The notes under the pieces: model-generated
The model's input: only the letters and a program-made list of their open reading frames with translations
Told to the model about the DNA's origin: nothing
Database searches by the model: none
Shown: positions 53,624 to 62,894 of the stretch, piece after piece
Layout: each line of letters starts with the position of its first letter
Numbering within the stretch: the stretch's first letter is position 1
Source: JBNKZU01 sp050301795
Lineage (GTDB): Bacteria > Pseudomonadota > Gammaproteobacteria > Thiohalomonadales > Thiohalomonadaceae
Assembly (NCBI GenBank): GCA_050301795.1
Contig: JBNKZU010000013.1
Span: forward strand, 67,553 to 131,552
DNA length: 64,000 nt
Reading direction: 5' to 3'
Translations under genes and position numbers: made by a program

Positions 53624-55135
53624 TTAGCTTTGTGGTCGCATGTGAGGGAACAACAACACATCACGGATCGATGGCGCATCGGTAAATAGCATCACCAAGC
53701 GATCAATACCAATACCCTCTCCGGCGGTTGGCGGCAAGCCATACTCAAGTGCCGTTATGTAGTCTCCATCGTAGTGCATTGCCTCATGATCGCCGGCATC
53801 CTTCTCAGCCACCTGACGATTGAAGCGCTCGGCCTGATCCTCGGCATCATTCAACTCCGAGAACCCGTTTGCCAGTTCGCGGCCACCGATAAAGAACTCA
53901 AATCGATCGGTGACGCTTGGATCCAGATCGTTACGTCTGGCAAGAGGTGACACCTCTGTCGGGTAGGCGGTAATAAAGGTTGGATCCTTAAGTTGATGTT
54001 CAACTGTGCTTTCAAAGATCTCTAACTGCACTTTACCAATACCCCATGTCTCTCGAACATCGACCCCAAGTCGTTTCGCGATCGCAACAGCTTGGTCATG
54101 GTCTTCAAGCTCTTCGGCACTGATATCTTCGTTATAGTGAAGGATGGCCTCTTTTATTGTGTAGCGTGCAAACGGCTTACCAAAATCATAAGTCTCACCT
54201 TGATAGGTAATCGTGGTTGTACCCATCACCTCGGTTGCTATCTCGCGCATCATCTCTTCGGTGAGATCCATTAAATCGTTGTAATCGGCGTAGGCTTGAT
54301 AGAACTCGATCATCGTAAACTCGGGGTTATGGCGAGTTGACAATCCCTCGTTACGGAAATTACGGTTAATCTCAAATACACGCTCAAAGCCACCGACAAC
54401 CAGACGTTTTAAATAAAGCTCTGGTGCAATACGCAGAAACAGCTCCATATCAAGCGCATTATGGTGGGTGATAAATGGACGCGCTGCCGCACCACCAGGG
54501 ATCGGCTGCATCATCGGCGTTTCCACTTCAAGAAAATCCCGGCGGGTCATAAAGCTGCGGATCTGTTGGATTATTTTTGTGCGAATCTTAAATACGTTAC
54601 GCGTATCGTCGTTGATGATCAGATCAACATATCGTTGGCGATATTTGGTCTCCTGATCGGTCAGACCATGGAATTTCTCAGGCAGTGGTCGAAGAGATTT
54701 GGTTAACAGGCGAATACTATCCACCTTAACAGACAGCTCCCCTTTGCCAGTGCGGAACATCACGCCCTCTGCACCAAGAATGTCTCCGATATCCCACTTT
54801 TTAAACTGTTCGTTATAGACACCTTCAGGTAGCAGATCTCTTGCAACATAGACCTGCATTGTGCCAGACATATCCTTTAACTGAGCGAAACTTGCCTTTC
54901 CCATAATGCGTTTTGCCATCATACGACCAGCAATCGCGACTCGAATATTGGCCTCTTCAAGCGCCTCTTTGCTCATCTCATGACACTGTTGGTGTAGATC
55001 TGCGGCAAGCGCATCGCGACGGAAATCATTTGGAAACGCAATGCCGGCATTACGCATCTGTTTTAATTTACCTCGACGCTCGGCAATGAGTTTGTTTTCA
55101 TCTTCTATAGTGATCGTTTCGTTTTGGTCACTCAT
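53624..55135 (-). CDS. lysS: Lysyl-tRNA synthetase (class II)
   Basis: 503 residues. An N-terminal OB-fold anticodon-binding domain (VAGRMMAKRIMGKASFAQLKDMSG-type) precedes the class II core with motif 2 (FRNEGLSTRHNPEFTMIEFYQAYADY) and motif 3 (GLPPTAGEGIGIDRLVMLFTDAPSIRDVLLFPHMRPQ). It charges tRNA-Lys. It follows prfB in the conserved prfB-lysS order, separated by 143 bp that contain repeat R5. Confidence 0.98.
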   Translation of the reverse strand: MSDQNETITIEDENKLIAERRGKLKQMRNAGIAFPNDFRRDALAADLHQQCHEMSKEALEEANIRVAIAGRMMAKRIMGKASFAQLKDMSGTMQVYVARDLLPEGVYNEQFKKWDIGDILGAEGVMFRTGKGELSVKVDSIRLLTKSLRPLPEKFHGLTDQETKYRQRYVDLIINDDTRNVFKIRTKIIQQIRSFMTRRDFLEVETPMMQPIPGGAAARPFITHHNALDMELFLRIAPELYLKRLVVGGFERVFEINRNFRNEGLSTRHNPEFTMIEFYQAYADYNDLMDLTEEMMREIATEVMGTTTITYQGETYDFGKPFARYTIKEAILHYNEDISAEELEDHDQAVAIAKRLGVDVRETWGIGKVQLEIFESTVEHQLKDPTFITAYPTEVSPLARRNDLDPSVTDRFEFFIGGRELANGFSELNDAEDQAERFNRQVAEKDAGDHEAMHYDGDYITALEYGLPPTAGEGIGIDRLVMLFTDAPSIRDVLLFPHMRPQS

Positions 55136-55175
55136 ATCTGTTCCAATTGTTTTAAATCTTTAGTTGTGCTTTTTC

Positions 55176-55273
55176 GGGGTCGGAGTCACCCTGAAAAGAT
55201 AGTACGGAGTTATATCTTAAATACCACGCTTTCACAAAACAGATGAGTATCATGATAGTGTGACTCCGACCCC
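55176..55273. repeat. Palindromic repeat R5 between prfB and lysS
   Basis: 98 bp with perfect 14-bp inverted ends GGGGTCGGAGTCAC/GTGACTCCGACCCC, a variant of the RAYT-associated family. It sits in the prfB-lysS intergenic region, where it could affect read-through. Confidence 0.82.
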
Positions 55274-55278
55274 TTCTG

Positions 55279-56377
55279 TTATAAGCCACTTTTCAGGCTG
55301 GCTTCTATAAATTGATTCAAATCGCCATCAAGTACGGCTTGGGTATTTCCGGTTTCTACGCCGGTACGCAGATCCTTAATTCTTGATTGATCCAGAACAT
55401 AGGAGCGTATCTGCGATCCCCATCCAATATCCGCTTTGTTATCCTCAAGAACCTGTTGGTCGGCGGATCGTTTCTGAATCTCCAACTCATAAAGCTTGGC
55501 CTTAAGTTGCTTCATCGCCTGATCCTTGTTTTTGTGCTGTGAACGATCATTCTGGCACTGCACAACAATACCTGTTGGATTATGGGTGATCCTCACGGCT
55601 GATTCGGTTTTATTGACATGCTGTCCACCCGCACCAGAGGCACGATAGACATCAATTCGAAGATCCGCCGGATTGATCTCAATATCGATAGAGTCATCAA
55701 TCTCAGGAGAGACGAATACCGATGCAAATGAGGTGTGACGACGGTTTCCCGAATCAAACGGTGATTTACGAACCAGACGATGAACCCCAATCTCGGTTCT
55801 GAGCCATCCAAAGGCGAACTCGCCCTCGTAACGAATGGTGGCACTCTTGATCCCTGCCACGTCGCCATCAGAAACCTCCATTAACTCGGTTTTGAATCCT
55901 TCACGCTCACCCCAACGCAGATACATGCGTAATAACATGTTGGCCCAATCCTGTGCCTCGGTACCGCCCGAGCCAGCTTGAATATCAAGATAGGCATTGT
56001 TTGCATCCATCTGCCCGGAGAACATGCGGCGAAATTCTAAGGTCGCGAGTTGTGATTCCAGTTTCGATAGATCTGACTCAACTGAATGAACGGTATCGGC
56101 ATCGTCCTCCTCTGCAGCCATCTCGACCAGCTCTGCGGCATCGGTGAGATTATCATCCATATTGGTGATGGTATTCACAACCAGCTCTAATGCTGCGCGT
56201 TCACGACCTAACGCTTGGGCACGTTCCTGATTATTCCAAATATTCGGGTCTTCTAGCTCTCGATTAACCTCAATCAGGCGCTCCTTTTTAACCTCATAGT
56301 CAAAGATACCCCCTCAGCGCATCAGTGCGCTCCTGCATATCACTAATTTTGGTAAGGATTGGATTAATTTCTAACAT
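55279..56377 (-). CDS. prfB: Peptide chain release factor 2, with programmed +1 frameshift
   Basis: 365 residues after frameshifting, identical in length to E. coli RF2. The first 25 codons run from the ATG at 56377 to CTT; codon 26 is an in-frame TGA (56302-56300). Shifting +1 continues from GAC at 56301 to the stop at 55279. The stop-recognition tripeptide SPF falls at 205-207 and GGQ at 250-252. RF2 releases peptides at UGA/UAA and controls its own synthesis by this shift. Confidence 0.97.
56299..56314 (-). promoter_or_regulatory. prfB programmed frameshift signal
   Basis: The sequence AGGGGG-TAT-CTT-TGA-C is the canonical site: an SD-like AGGGGG three bases before the slippery CTT, then the UGA stop followed by C. 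Confidence 0.97.
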
Positions 56378-56542
56378 TGTGTTGATTTTCAAAAGGATAA
56401 GATGGGCGCGAATGATACTACAGGCATCAGGGTTGTGATAGCCCGTAATCTGACACAAATATTCAAATATGATCACTCATCGTTAGCACTTTGCCCAACT
56501 CCCCTTTATAATTGCGCCACTAAATTATAATCACGAAGCAAT

Positions 56543-57481
56543 ATGTTCATCGGTCAATCTCCTGAAATACAATCCCTTTTACGCTCAGCCAAAATGGTTG
56601 CGGCGACAGACGTTACCGTATTGGTACTCGGTGAGAGTGGTACAGGTAAAGAGCTGCTCGCCCAAACCATTCATCAGGAGAGTCATCGCAGTAGTGGTCC
56701 ATTTATCGCGATTAACTGCTCTGCCCTACCTGAGACACTGGTTGAGTCAGAACTATTCGGGCATAAAAAGGGGGCATTTACTGATGCGACTGAAAATAAC
56801 ATCGGTCGTATCATGGCTGCATCGGGCGGCACGCTGTTTCTGGATGAGATTGGCGAGCTTCCGTTTTCAATTCAGGCAAAGCTGCTTCGATTCCTCGAAA
56901 CAGGTGATGTGCAGGCGGTGGGGGAAGCTCACCCTAAAAAGTCGAATGTGCGTGTAGTGGCCGCAACGAATCGCGATCTACATCAAGAGGTCAAAGCAGG
57001 AAACTTCCGCGCCGATCTCTATTATCGTTTGAATATTGTTCCGCTAGAACTGCCACCACTACGCCATCGTCATAGCGATATTCCCATCATGGTTAAGGCG
57101 TTCTTTCAAGAATTTGCACAAAGATATGCAATGGAGGCACCAAGTGTAACTAAAGCTGCACTAAAAAAGATGGAGCACTGGCACTGGCCTGGCAATGTAC
57201 GAGAACTACGCAACTTTTGTGAACGCTCAACCATTCTGTTTAACGGTCAGGTGATCGATACCGATAACCTTCCATTAGAACTACCAGAAAAAGAGAGCGA
57301 CCATTCACTGCTGTCCGAGTTTAAGCTCCCTGAAGATGGAATTCACTTTGAGACACTTGAGCGCGAAATGATCACTCAGGCTCTGGCGCGGGCGGATGGT
57401 AACCGCTCTCAGGCGGCTAAACTCCTTGGACTAACTCGTGATACCTTCTTATATCGCATGAAGAAACACGCCCTTTCATAA
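56543..57481 (+). CDS. Orphan sigma-54-dependent transcriptional activator (AAA+ plus Fis HTH)
   Basis: 312 residues with no N-terminal receiver or sensory domain. AAA+ motifs: Walker A GESGTGKE, the sigma-54-contacting GAFTDA loop, Walker B GGTLFLDEIGELP, and an R-finger region. The C terminus ends in a Fis-type helix-turn-helix (ALARADGNRSQAAKLLGLTRDTFLYRMKKH). It should activate sigma-54 promoters and may be regulated by protein partners, like PspF. It is divergent from prfB. Confidence 0.92.
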   Translation: MFIGQSPEIQSLLRSAKMVAATDVTVLVLGESGTGKELLAQTIHQESHRSSGPFIAINCSALPETLVESELFGHKKGAFTDATENNIGRIMAASGGTLFLDEIGELPFSIQAKLLRFLETGDVQAVGEAHPKKSNVRVVAATNRDLHQEVKAGNFRADLYYRLNIVPLELPPLRHRHSDIPIMVKAFFQEFAQRYAMEAPSVTKAALKKMEHWHWPGNVRELRNFCERSTILFNGQVIDTDNLPLELPEKESDHSLLSEFKLPEDGIHFETLEREMITQALARADGNRSQAAKLLGLTRDTFLYRMKKHALS

Positions 57482-57490
57482 CCCCTGCAA

Positions 57491-58054
57491 TCAATACTGC
57501 TCTAACAGCGGCTGATAGACAAAGCCATCACCAAGCGCACTATCAATATAGACCCAATCCTTGCGCCATTGACCGATCAGCAAAAACACCAAAACACGAG
57601 TTCCGTCCGGTAATACACCGATCCGTTTTGCGCTTGTTTTGGGGCCTGACCGCAACACAGCACCACTTTTTGCACGAACAACCATGTATTTGCTCAGTAA
57701 TTCCGTATTACAAACCGTGTCGAATCTATCCGCTCCGATCACGTCCTTAATCTTGGAATAGTCATCGTCGTCCCTCATCCAATAGAGACAGCTAAACTGC
57801 TTTATCGTCTGTTTAACGGTATCAGCAGCAACGCCTTGTTCAATGGCATCCAAAACTATCTTATAAACCCTTGGTTCCAGAACTTTTGGATAATAGAGCC
57901 TGTTTTTATTACAGCTTAGCGCTTCCAGAAACGACTGTTTCTCGGTCATTGAGGTTAAATCCCAATATGAGTTTAACGTCTCCGTTTTTATGCCGCACGA
58001 AAATGCGCGAATGGAAAAAAGGGCTAACAACAGCGTAATGACTAATCGATACAT
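57491..58054 (-). CDS. Secreted protein with C-terminal SH3-like domain
   Basis: 187 residues. A signal peptide ends near residue 19 (SIRAFS). The region ~125-185 (YMVVRAKSGAVLRSGPKTSAKRIGVLPDGTRVLVF...WVYIDSALGDGFVYQPLL) is a bacterial SH3-type (SH3b) domain, which often binds peptidoglycan. The middle part is helical and unrecognised, with several cysteines. It is convergent with the sigma-54 activator (9 bp gap). Confidence 0.75.
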   Translation of the reverse strand: MYRLVITLLLALFSIRAFSCGIKTETLNSYWDLTSMTEKQSFLEALSCNKNRLYYPKVLEPRVYKIVLDAIEQGVAADTVKQTIKQFSCLYWMRDDDDYSKIKDVIGADRFDTVCNTELLSKYMVVRAKSGAVLRSGPKTSAKRIGVLPDGTRVLVFLLIGQWRKDWVYIDSALGDGFVYQPLLEQY

Positions 58055-58147
58055 AAACCAAATGAAGGGGCAGATTAAACAGGCATAGAGACTAACAGAA
58101 ACATCAAAAGATGAATATGTCTCTCATTTAGGGTAGTTTTAACCACT

Positions 58148-58795
58148 ATGGATGACATCATCATAATCTTCATCATTATCAGCGCAATGGTGACAATCTT
58201 CGCTTACGATTTAAACCGTAGGCTCTTCTACATCTTTAAACCGCTTACAACACTTTTAATTATTGCGTTATGTTTTAGTGATCGCTTTGAGGTTATCACC
58301 CCATATCAAACCACTATTGCATGGGGGCTTACGCTCAGTCTTGCCGGCGATATCCTGCTGATGCTCCCGGAACGATTCTTTATTCATGGTATCGGTTCAT
58401 TTTTAGGCACACATATACTCTACTTAATCGCGTCAGTCATGCAGAGTGGATGGCATCTCTACTCATACACCGCAATACCGGTTTTAATCTTTGCCGCGCT
58501 GTTGATGTGGATCTTGCTGCCACGAACCGGAAATCTCTTTTTTCCGGTGATGATCTATATGACCGTCGTATTTCTACTCCTATGGCAAACCGCAGGACAC
58601 GCCGTGGTCAATGAAAGTGCAAGCGCGACAGTGATGCTTGCAGGGGTGATCTTCTTTGCCCTTTCGGACGCTATTCTTGGTTTAAATCGGTTTGTACGCC
58701 CACTGCCGTTGGCACAACCTATGATTTTATCAACCTACTACCTGGGACAAACACTGATCGCACTTTCGATCCCTACAAAAGTGCTCTTCTCATAA
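58148..58795 (+). CDS. YhhN/TMEM86-family membrane protein (lysoplasmalogenase type)
   Basis: 215 residues with about eight hydrophobic helices. The family segments WGLTLSLAGDILLMLPERFFIHGIGSFLGTHILYL and FFALSDAILGLNRF are present, with conserved aspartates. Eukaryotic members hydrolyse lysoplasmalogens; bacterial activity here is inferred from family only. Nothing in the surroundings narrows the role. Confidence 0.87.
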   Translation: MDDIIIIFIIISAMVTIFAYDLNRRLFYIFKPLTTLLIIALCFSDRFEVITPYQTTIAWGLTLSLAGDILLMLPERFFIHGIGSFLGTHILYLIASVMQSGWHLYSYTAIPVLIFAALLMWILLPRTGNLFFPVMIYMTVVFLLLWQTAGHAVVNESASATVMLAGVIFFALSDAILGLNRFVRPLPLAQPMILSTYYLGQTLIALSIPTKVLFS

Positions 58796-58858
58796 ACTCC
58801 GCTTTGTCGAAACCAAAACACTAGTGTATGATTGCGCCTCGTTTGCACAAGCAGACAT

Positions 58859-58935
<77 letters not shown>

Positions 58936-59097
58936 AATTTATTTAATCTCCCTCACAGCCATTCATAAAAACCTGTTTCGCCTTTTTAAACGATCAGACA
59001 ACCAATCATCAAAGCTCAACTCTGGGATGATTAAATCGAGTTCATCATGGAATGCACATTATAATCTGAGGCATAATAGTGTGGGTTTCAAAAGCAC

Positions 59098-60477
59098 ATG
59101 ATGATCAAACAACACTCTCTGACCTACGATAAAGATCCACTAAGACTCTACTCCCATTTTGCGGGCGAGCAGTGGTCGATGCTACTGGATAGCGGTGGTT
59201 ACAGTGAAAATGAGTCGGGTCGCTTTGATATTATTGTTGCTCGTCCGGTGATCTCGCTACACACAAAAGCTGGAACCACCACCATAAGAAGCGCAAACGG
59301 AAAAGAGTCCACATCTGCGCCGCCCCTTAAACTCCTTGGCGATGCGCTGCAAATCACCAAACAAACACAAGCCACCGATTATCCGTTTACCGGAGGCGCT
59401 GTTGGCTATTTCGGCTATGAAATTCAACATCACGAACAGCTACCCCAGTTAACAATTAAAGACCGGCCAATGGCTGACATGGCGGTCGGGATCTACGACT
59501 GGGCGATCATCACCGACCATCAACAACAGACCACAACACTCGTATCCTCTTGTCGCTATCCTGAAACGGCGATGAACTGGAACACGTTAATTGACGAGAT
59601 CGAACAGATCCCGAATCATTCTGTCATCCCTGAATATCAAATCACCAGCGCTCTTGAAAGCAGTTTTAGCGAAGAGAAATACCAACACGCCTTTAACCGT
59701 ATACAAGCGTATCTTCGAGAGGGCGACTGCTATCAGGTCAATCTGACACAACGCTTTAAAATCGAAGTCAGCGGTGCCAGTTGGGGGATCTACAACGCTA
59801 TCCGTCAAATCAATCCAGCGCCCTTCTCCGCCTATCTGAATATTCCTGGTGGTGAGGTACTCTCTTTTTCACCAGAGCGATTCTTACAAGTCACCGAGGG
59901 GCATGTTGAGACAAAGCCGATCAAAGGGACTCGCCCTCGCGGAAATACGGTGACAGAGGATGAACAGCTACGCCATTCACTGCTAAACAGCGCAAAGGAT
60001 CGTGCAGAAAACCTGATGATTGTCGATCTGCTACGGAACGATATCAGCAAAAGCTGTAAAACCGGCAGCGTGCATGTACCCAAACTGTTTGCAGTGGAGA
60101 GCTATCAAAATGTACACCATCTGGTCAGCACCATTGTAGGAGAGCTAAAGGAGTGTTGCAGCGCGTTAGATCTACTTGGCGACGCCTTCCCCGGAGGGTC
60201 GATCACCGGTGCACCTAAAATTAGGGCAATGGAGATCATCAACGAACTGGAGCCAGTAGCGCGGTCACTCTATTGTGGTTCTATTGGATATATCGACTAC
60301 CACGGCAATATGGACACCAATATTGCGATTCGAAGTGCCTACCGTCATCACAACAGCCTCTACTTTCATGCCGGAGGTGGTATTATCACCGACTCTAAAG
60401 CGAACGATGAGTACAAAGAGTTGCACCATAAGGCCAGCTTCTTTCTCGATTTTGTCACACATAAAACCAGAAGATGA
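59098..60477 (+). CDS. pabB: Aminodeoxychorismate synthase component I
   Basis: 459 residues of the chorismate-binding enzyme family. SFSPERFLQVTEGHVETKPIKGTRPRG, LLNSAKDRAENLMIVDLLRNDISKSCKTGSV, PGGSITGAPKIRAMEIINELEP and the C-terminal YFHAGGGIITDSKANDEYKEL are diagnostic. PIKGT carries the lysine that distinguishes PabB from anthranilate synthase. It acts with PabA to make aminodeoxychorismate for folate. An ATG one codon in is an alternative start. It is 7 bp from selD. Confidence 0.95.
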   Translation: MMIKQHSLTYDKDPLRLYSHFAGEQWSMLLDSGGYSENESGRFDIIVARPVISLHTKAGTTTIRSANGKESTSAPPLKLLGDALQITKQTQATDYPFTGGAVGYFGYEIQHHEQLPQLTIKDRPMADMAVGIYDWAIITDHQQQTTTLVSSCRYPETAMNWNTLIDEIEQIPNHSVIPEYQITSALESSFSEEKYQHAFNRIQAYLREGDCYQVNLTQRFKIEVSGASWGIYNAIRQINPAPFSAYLNIPGGEVLSFSPERFLQVTEGHVETKPIKGTRPRGNTVTEDEQLRHSLLNSAKDRAENLMIVDLLRNDISKSCKTGSVHVPKLFAVESYQNVHHLVSTIVGELKECCSALDLLGDAFPGGSITGAPKIRAMEIINELEPVARSLYCGSIGYIDYHGNMDTNIAIRSAYRHHNSLYFHAGGGIITDSKANDEYKELHHKASFFLDFVTHKTRR

Positions 60478-60484
60478 TCCATCA

Positions 60485-61522
60485 ATGACCACTGACATAA
60501 AAATGACCGAATATAGTCACGGTGCAGGCTGCGGCTGCAAGATAGCACCAGGGAAACTCGAAGAGATCCTAAAGAGCGAATTACAGTTTGCACCCAACCC
60601 AAGACTACTTGTTGGTAACGACACCAAAGACGACGCCGCCGCATTTGATATTGGAGATGGTCGCAGTGTGATATCAACAACGGACTTCTTTATGCCAATC
60701 GTTGATGATCCATTCGAGTTTGGTCGCATTGCTGCAACCAATGCGATCAGTGATATCTACGCAATGGGTGGCGACCCATTAATGGCGATTGCCATCTTCG
60801 GCTGGCCGCTCGACAAACTCGGACTCGATGTCGCCGCAAGAGTGATCGATGGCGGACGAAAGGCATGTGGAGATGCAGGCATTCCACTGGCAGGTGGTCA
60901 CTCGATAGACGCACCGGAGCCAATCTTTGGCCTAGCAGTCACCGGAATTGCTGAGAATAGATTCCTTAAGCGCAACAACACCGCAACACCAGGCTGCAAG
61001 CTCTACCTCACCAAACCTATCGGGATCGGAATACTGACCACCGCACAAAAGAAAAAGCTGCTAAAACCGGAACATGAGCGCCTGGCACCCGATACGATGT
61101 GCCAGCTTAACAGCATTGGGGCGATATTAAGTCGACACGAAAGCATTAAGGCCATGACAGATGTCACCGGATTTGGACTAATGGGACACCTGGCCGAAAT
61201 CTGCGAAGGTAGTCGTGTTGGCGCAATCATCAACTACGATGCCGTACCCAAACTTGAACATGTTGAGGCCTATCGTGATTTAGGCTGCTCCCCCGGTGGT
61301 GCACAGCGTAACTTCGACAGCTACGGTCACAAGCTAGGAACAATGACAACAGCACAAATGCAGATCCTGTGCGATCCCCAAACCTCAGGTGGTCTATTAA
61401 TCGCAGTCACACCTGAAGGTGAAGAGGCGTTCCTCAAAATCACACAATCTCATGGGTTTAACCTCAACCCGATTGGTGAACTGATCGAGCATACCAGCGG
61501 CCCATTTATTGAGATCCGCTGA
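60485..61522 (+). CDS. selD: Selenide, water dikinase
   Basis: 345 residues from the ATG at 60485; the open frame extends further upstream into pabB but the family start is MTEYSHGAGCGCK. The catalytic residue is Cys16 (GAGCGCK), a cysteine and not selenocysteine. Other signatures are FMPIVDDPFEFGRIAATNAISDIYAMGG and DPQTSGGLL. It makes selenophosphate, the selenium donor for the downstream mnmH product. Confidence 0.97.
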   Translation: MTTDIKMTEYSHGAGCGCKIAPGKLEEILKSELQFAPNPRLLVGNDTKDDAAAFDIGDGRSVISTTDFFMPIVDDPFEFGRIAATNAISDIYAMGGDPLMAIAIFGWPLDKLGLDVAARVIDGGRKACGDAGIPLAGGHSIDAPEPIFGLAVTGIAENRFLKRNNTATPGCKLYLTKPIGIGILTTAQKKKLLKPEHERLAPDTMCQLNSIGAILSRHESIKAMTDVTGFGLMGHLAEICEGSRVGAIINYDAVPKLEHVEAYRDLGCSPGGAQRNFDSYGHKLGTMTTAQMQILCDPQTSGGLLIAVTPEGEEAFLKITQSHGFNLNPIGELIEHTSGPFIEIR

Positions 61523-61529
61523 TAAAACG

Positions 61530-62651
61530 ATGGAATACCCACAGATCGACAACTTCCACAAACTCATCGTTGAACAAACGCCATTCATCGACGTGCGCGC
61601 ACCCAGTGAATTTGCAAAAGGAACCCTTCCCACCGCTGAAAACCATCCACTGATCAATGATGAAGAGCGCCACAACATCGGCATCGAATATGCAGAGCAA
61701 GGACAGGACAAGGCCATCGAACTTGGGCATGAACTGGTCACAGGTGCAGTCAAAACAGAGCGAATTTCAAAGTGGCAGGCATTTGCCAAAGCACACCCGG
61801 AAGGAGTGCTCTACTGTTGGCGTGGCGGAATGCGAAGCAAGATCAGCCAACAATGGCTCTATGAACAGAGCGGAATTCTCTACCCTCGCTTAAAAGGTGG
61901 CTACAAAGCCTTTCGTCGATACCTGATTAACGAAATGGAGCGACTGGCACCAACACTGCCGATGGTCATCATCGGCGGACGAACAGGCTGTGGTAAAACC
62001 CGTTTTTTACAACACTTTGAAGCGACGATCGATTTGGAGAAATTGGCAAACCATCGTGGTTCCGCCTTCGGGCCACGGGTATTAGCTCAACCGAATCAAA
62101 CCAATTTTGAAAACCAACTAACCATAGAACTCATCAAACACCTGCATCAAATGAAACAACCCATCCTGCTAGAGGATGAAGGACGCAGTATCGGCTCACG
62201 CTCTGTGCCGGAATCATTTCACAAGCAGATGAAAGCCTCCCCGTTAATTGTGCTGGATGTTCCTGAAACAGAGCGGATTGAAATCACCCACCAGGAATAT
62301 ATCCACGATGCACTCGCAGAGCATACAGCACTCTATGGCGTCGAAGATGGGTTTAATAAATGGTCAGACTACCTGCTGAACTCATTAGATAAAATCAAAA
62401 AGCGCCTCGGTGGCGAGCGACACCAGCAGATCCGCGAAACATTAACTCAAGCGATAGCACAACAACGCAAAAACGGCGCGACTGAACAACACAAAGACTG
62501 GATACGCACCCTGCTGGTCGACTACTACGACCCGATGTACAACTACCAGATCGAAAAAAACCGCAAACGCATCACCTACCAAGGCGATAAAAAAAGCGTC
62601 ATTCAATACCTAAAAACCAACTGGGAAATCACACCAAAAACAGCGCTTTAG
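61530..62651 (+). CDS. mnmH: tRNA 2-selenouridine synthase
   Basis: 373 residues from the ATG at 61530, 7 bp after the selD stop; an upstream TTG would overlap selD. An N-terminal rhodanese domain with catalytic Cys96 (LYCWRGGMRS) is followed by a P-loop domain (GGRTGCGKT, 149-157) that binds geranyl pyrophosphate/nucleotide. It converts 2-thiouridine to 2-selenouridine at the wobble position of some tRNAs using selenophosphate. Confidence 0.96.
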   Translation: MEYPQIDNFHKLIVEQTPFIDVRAPSEFAKGTLPTAENHPLINDEERHNIGIEYAEQGQDKAIELGHELVTGAVKTERISKWQAFAKAHPEGVLYCWRGGMRSKISQQWLYEQSGILYPRLKGGYKAFRRYLINEMERLAPTLPMVIIGGRTGCGKTRFLQHFEATIDLEKLANHRGSAFGPRVLAQPNQTNFENQLTIELIKHLHQMKQPILLEDEGRSIGSRSVPESFHKQMKASPLIVLDVPETERIEITHQEYIHDALAEHTALYGVEDGFNKWSDYLLNSLDKIKKRLGGERHQQIRETLTQAIAQQRKNGATEQHKDWIRTLLVDYYDPMYNYQIEKNRKRITYQGDKKSVIQYLKTNWEITPKTAL

Positions 62652-62695
62652 GAGATTGACAAGAACCAAGGCTATCGGTAAAGTTCGCCCCCTAT

Positions 62696-62782
62696 GCCGA
62701 GATGGTGAAATTGGTAGACACGCTAGCTTCAGGTGCTAGTGGGGGCAACCCCGTGGAGGTTCAAGTCCTCTTCTCGGCACCA
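62696..62782 (+). tRNA. tRNA-Leu (anticodon CAG)
   Basis: An 87-nt class II tRNA with a long variable arm and encoded CCA. Acceptor GCCGAGA pairs with UCUCGGC, the T-arm has GGUUCAAGUCC, and the anticodon loop UUCAGGU gives CAG, reading CUG. Confidence 0.95.
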
Positions 62783-62790
62783 AAAACTCA

Positions 62791-62822
62791 AAAGCCCGTT
62801 CAAATGAACGGGCTTTTTTTTA
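62791..62822 (+). terminator. Rho-independent terminator after tRNA-Leu
   Basis: AAAGCCCGTTCA pairs with TGAACGGGCTTT around an AA loop, then a run of T. The A-run on the left side could also terminate leftward transcription coming from the CRISPR array. Confidence 0.92.
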
Positions 62823-62894
62823 CCCTGTGTTAGGAGCTTAAAAACGACCAGTTTGGCAGTGGGTGCAACTAACTCATTCAGAATCTATCACGGT

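Noticed and set aside
62837..62864. Possible decayed CRISPR repeat left of the first clear one
   Set aside because: Only GGCAGTG and scattered bases match (about 16 of 28), and the spacing is 58 instead of 60 bp. Too weak to include in the array.
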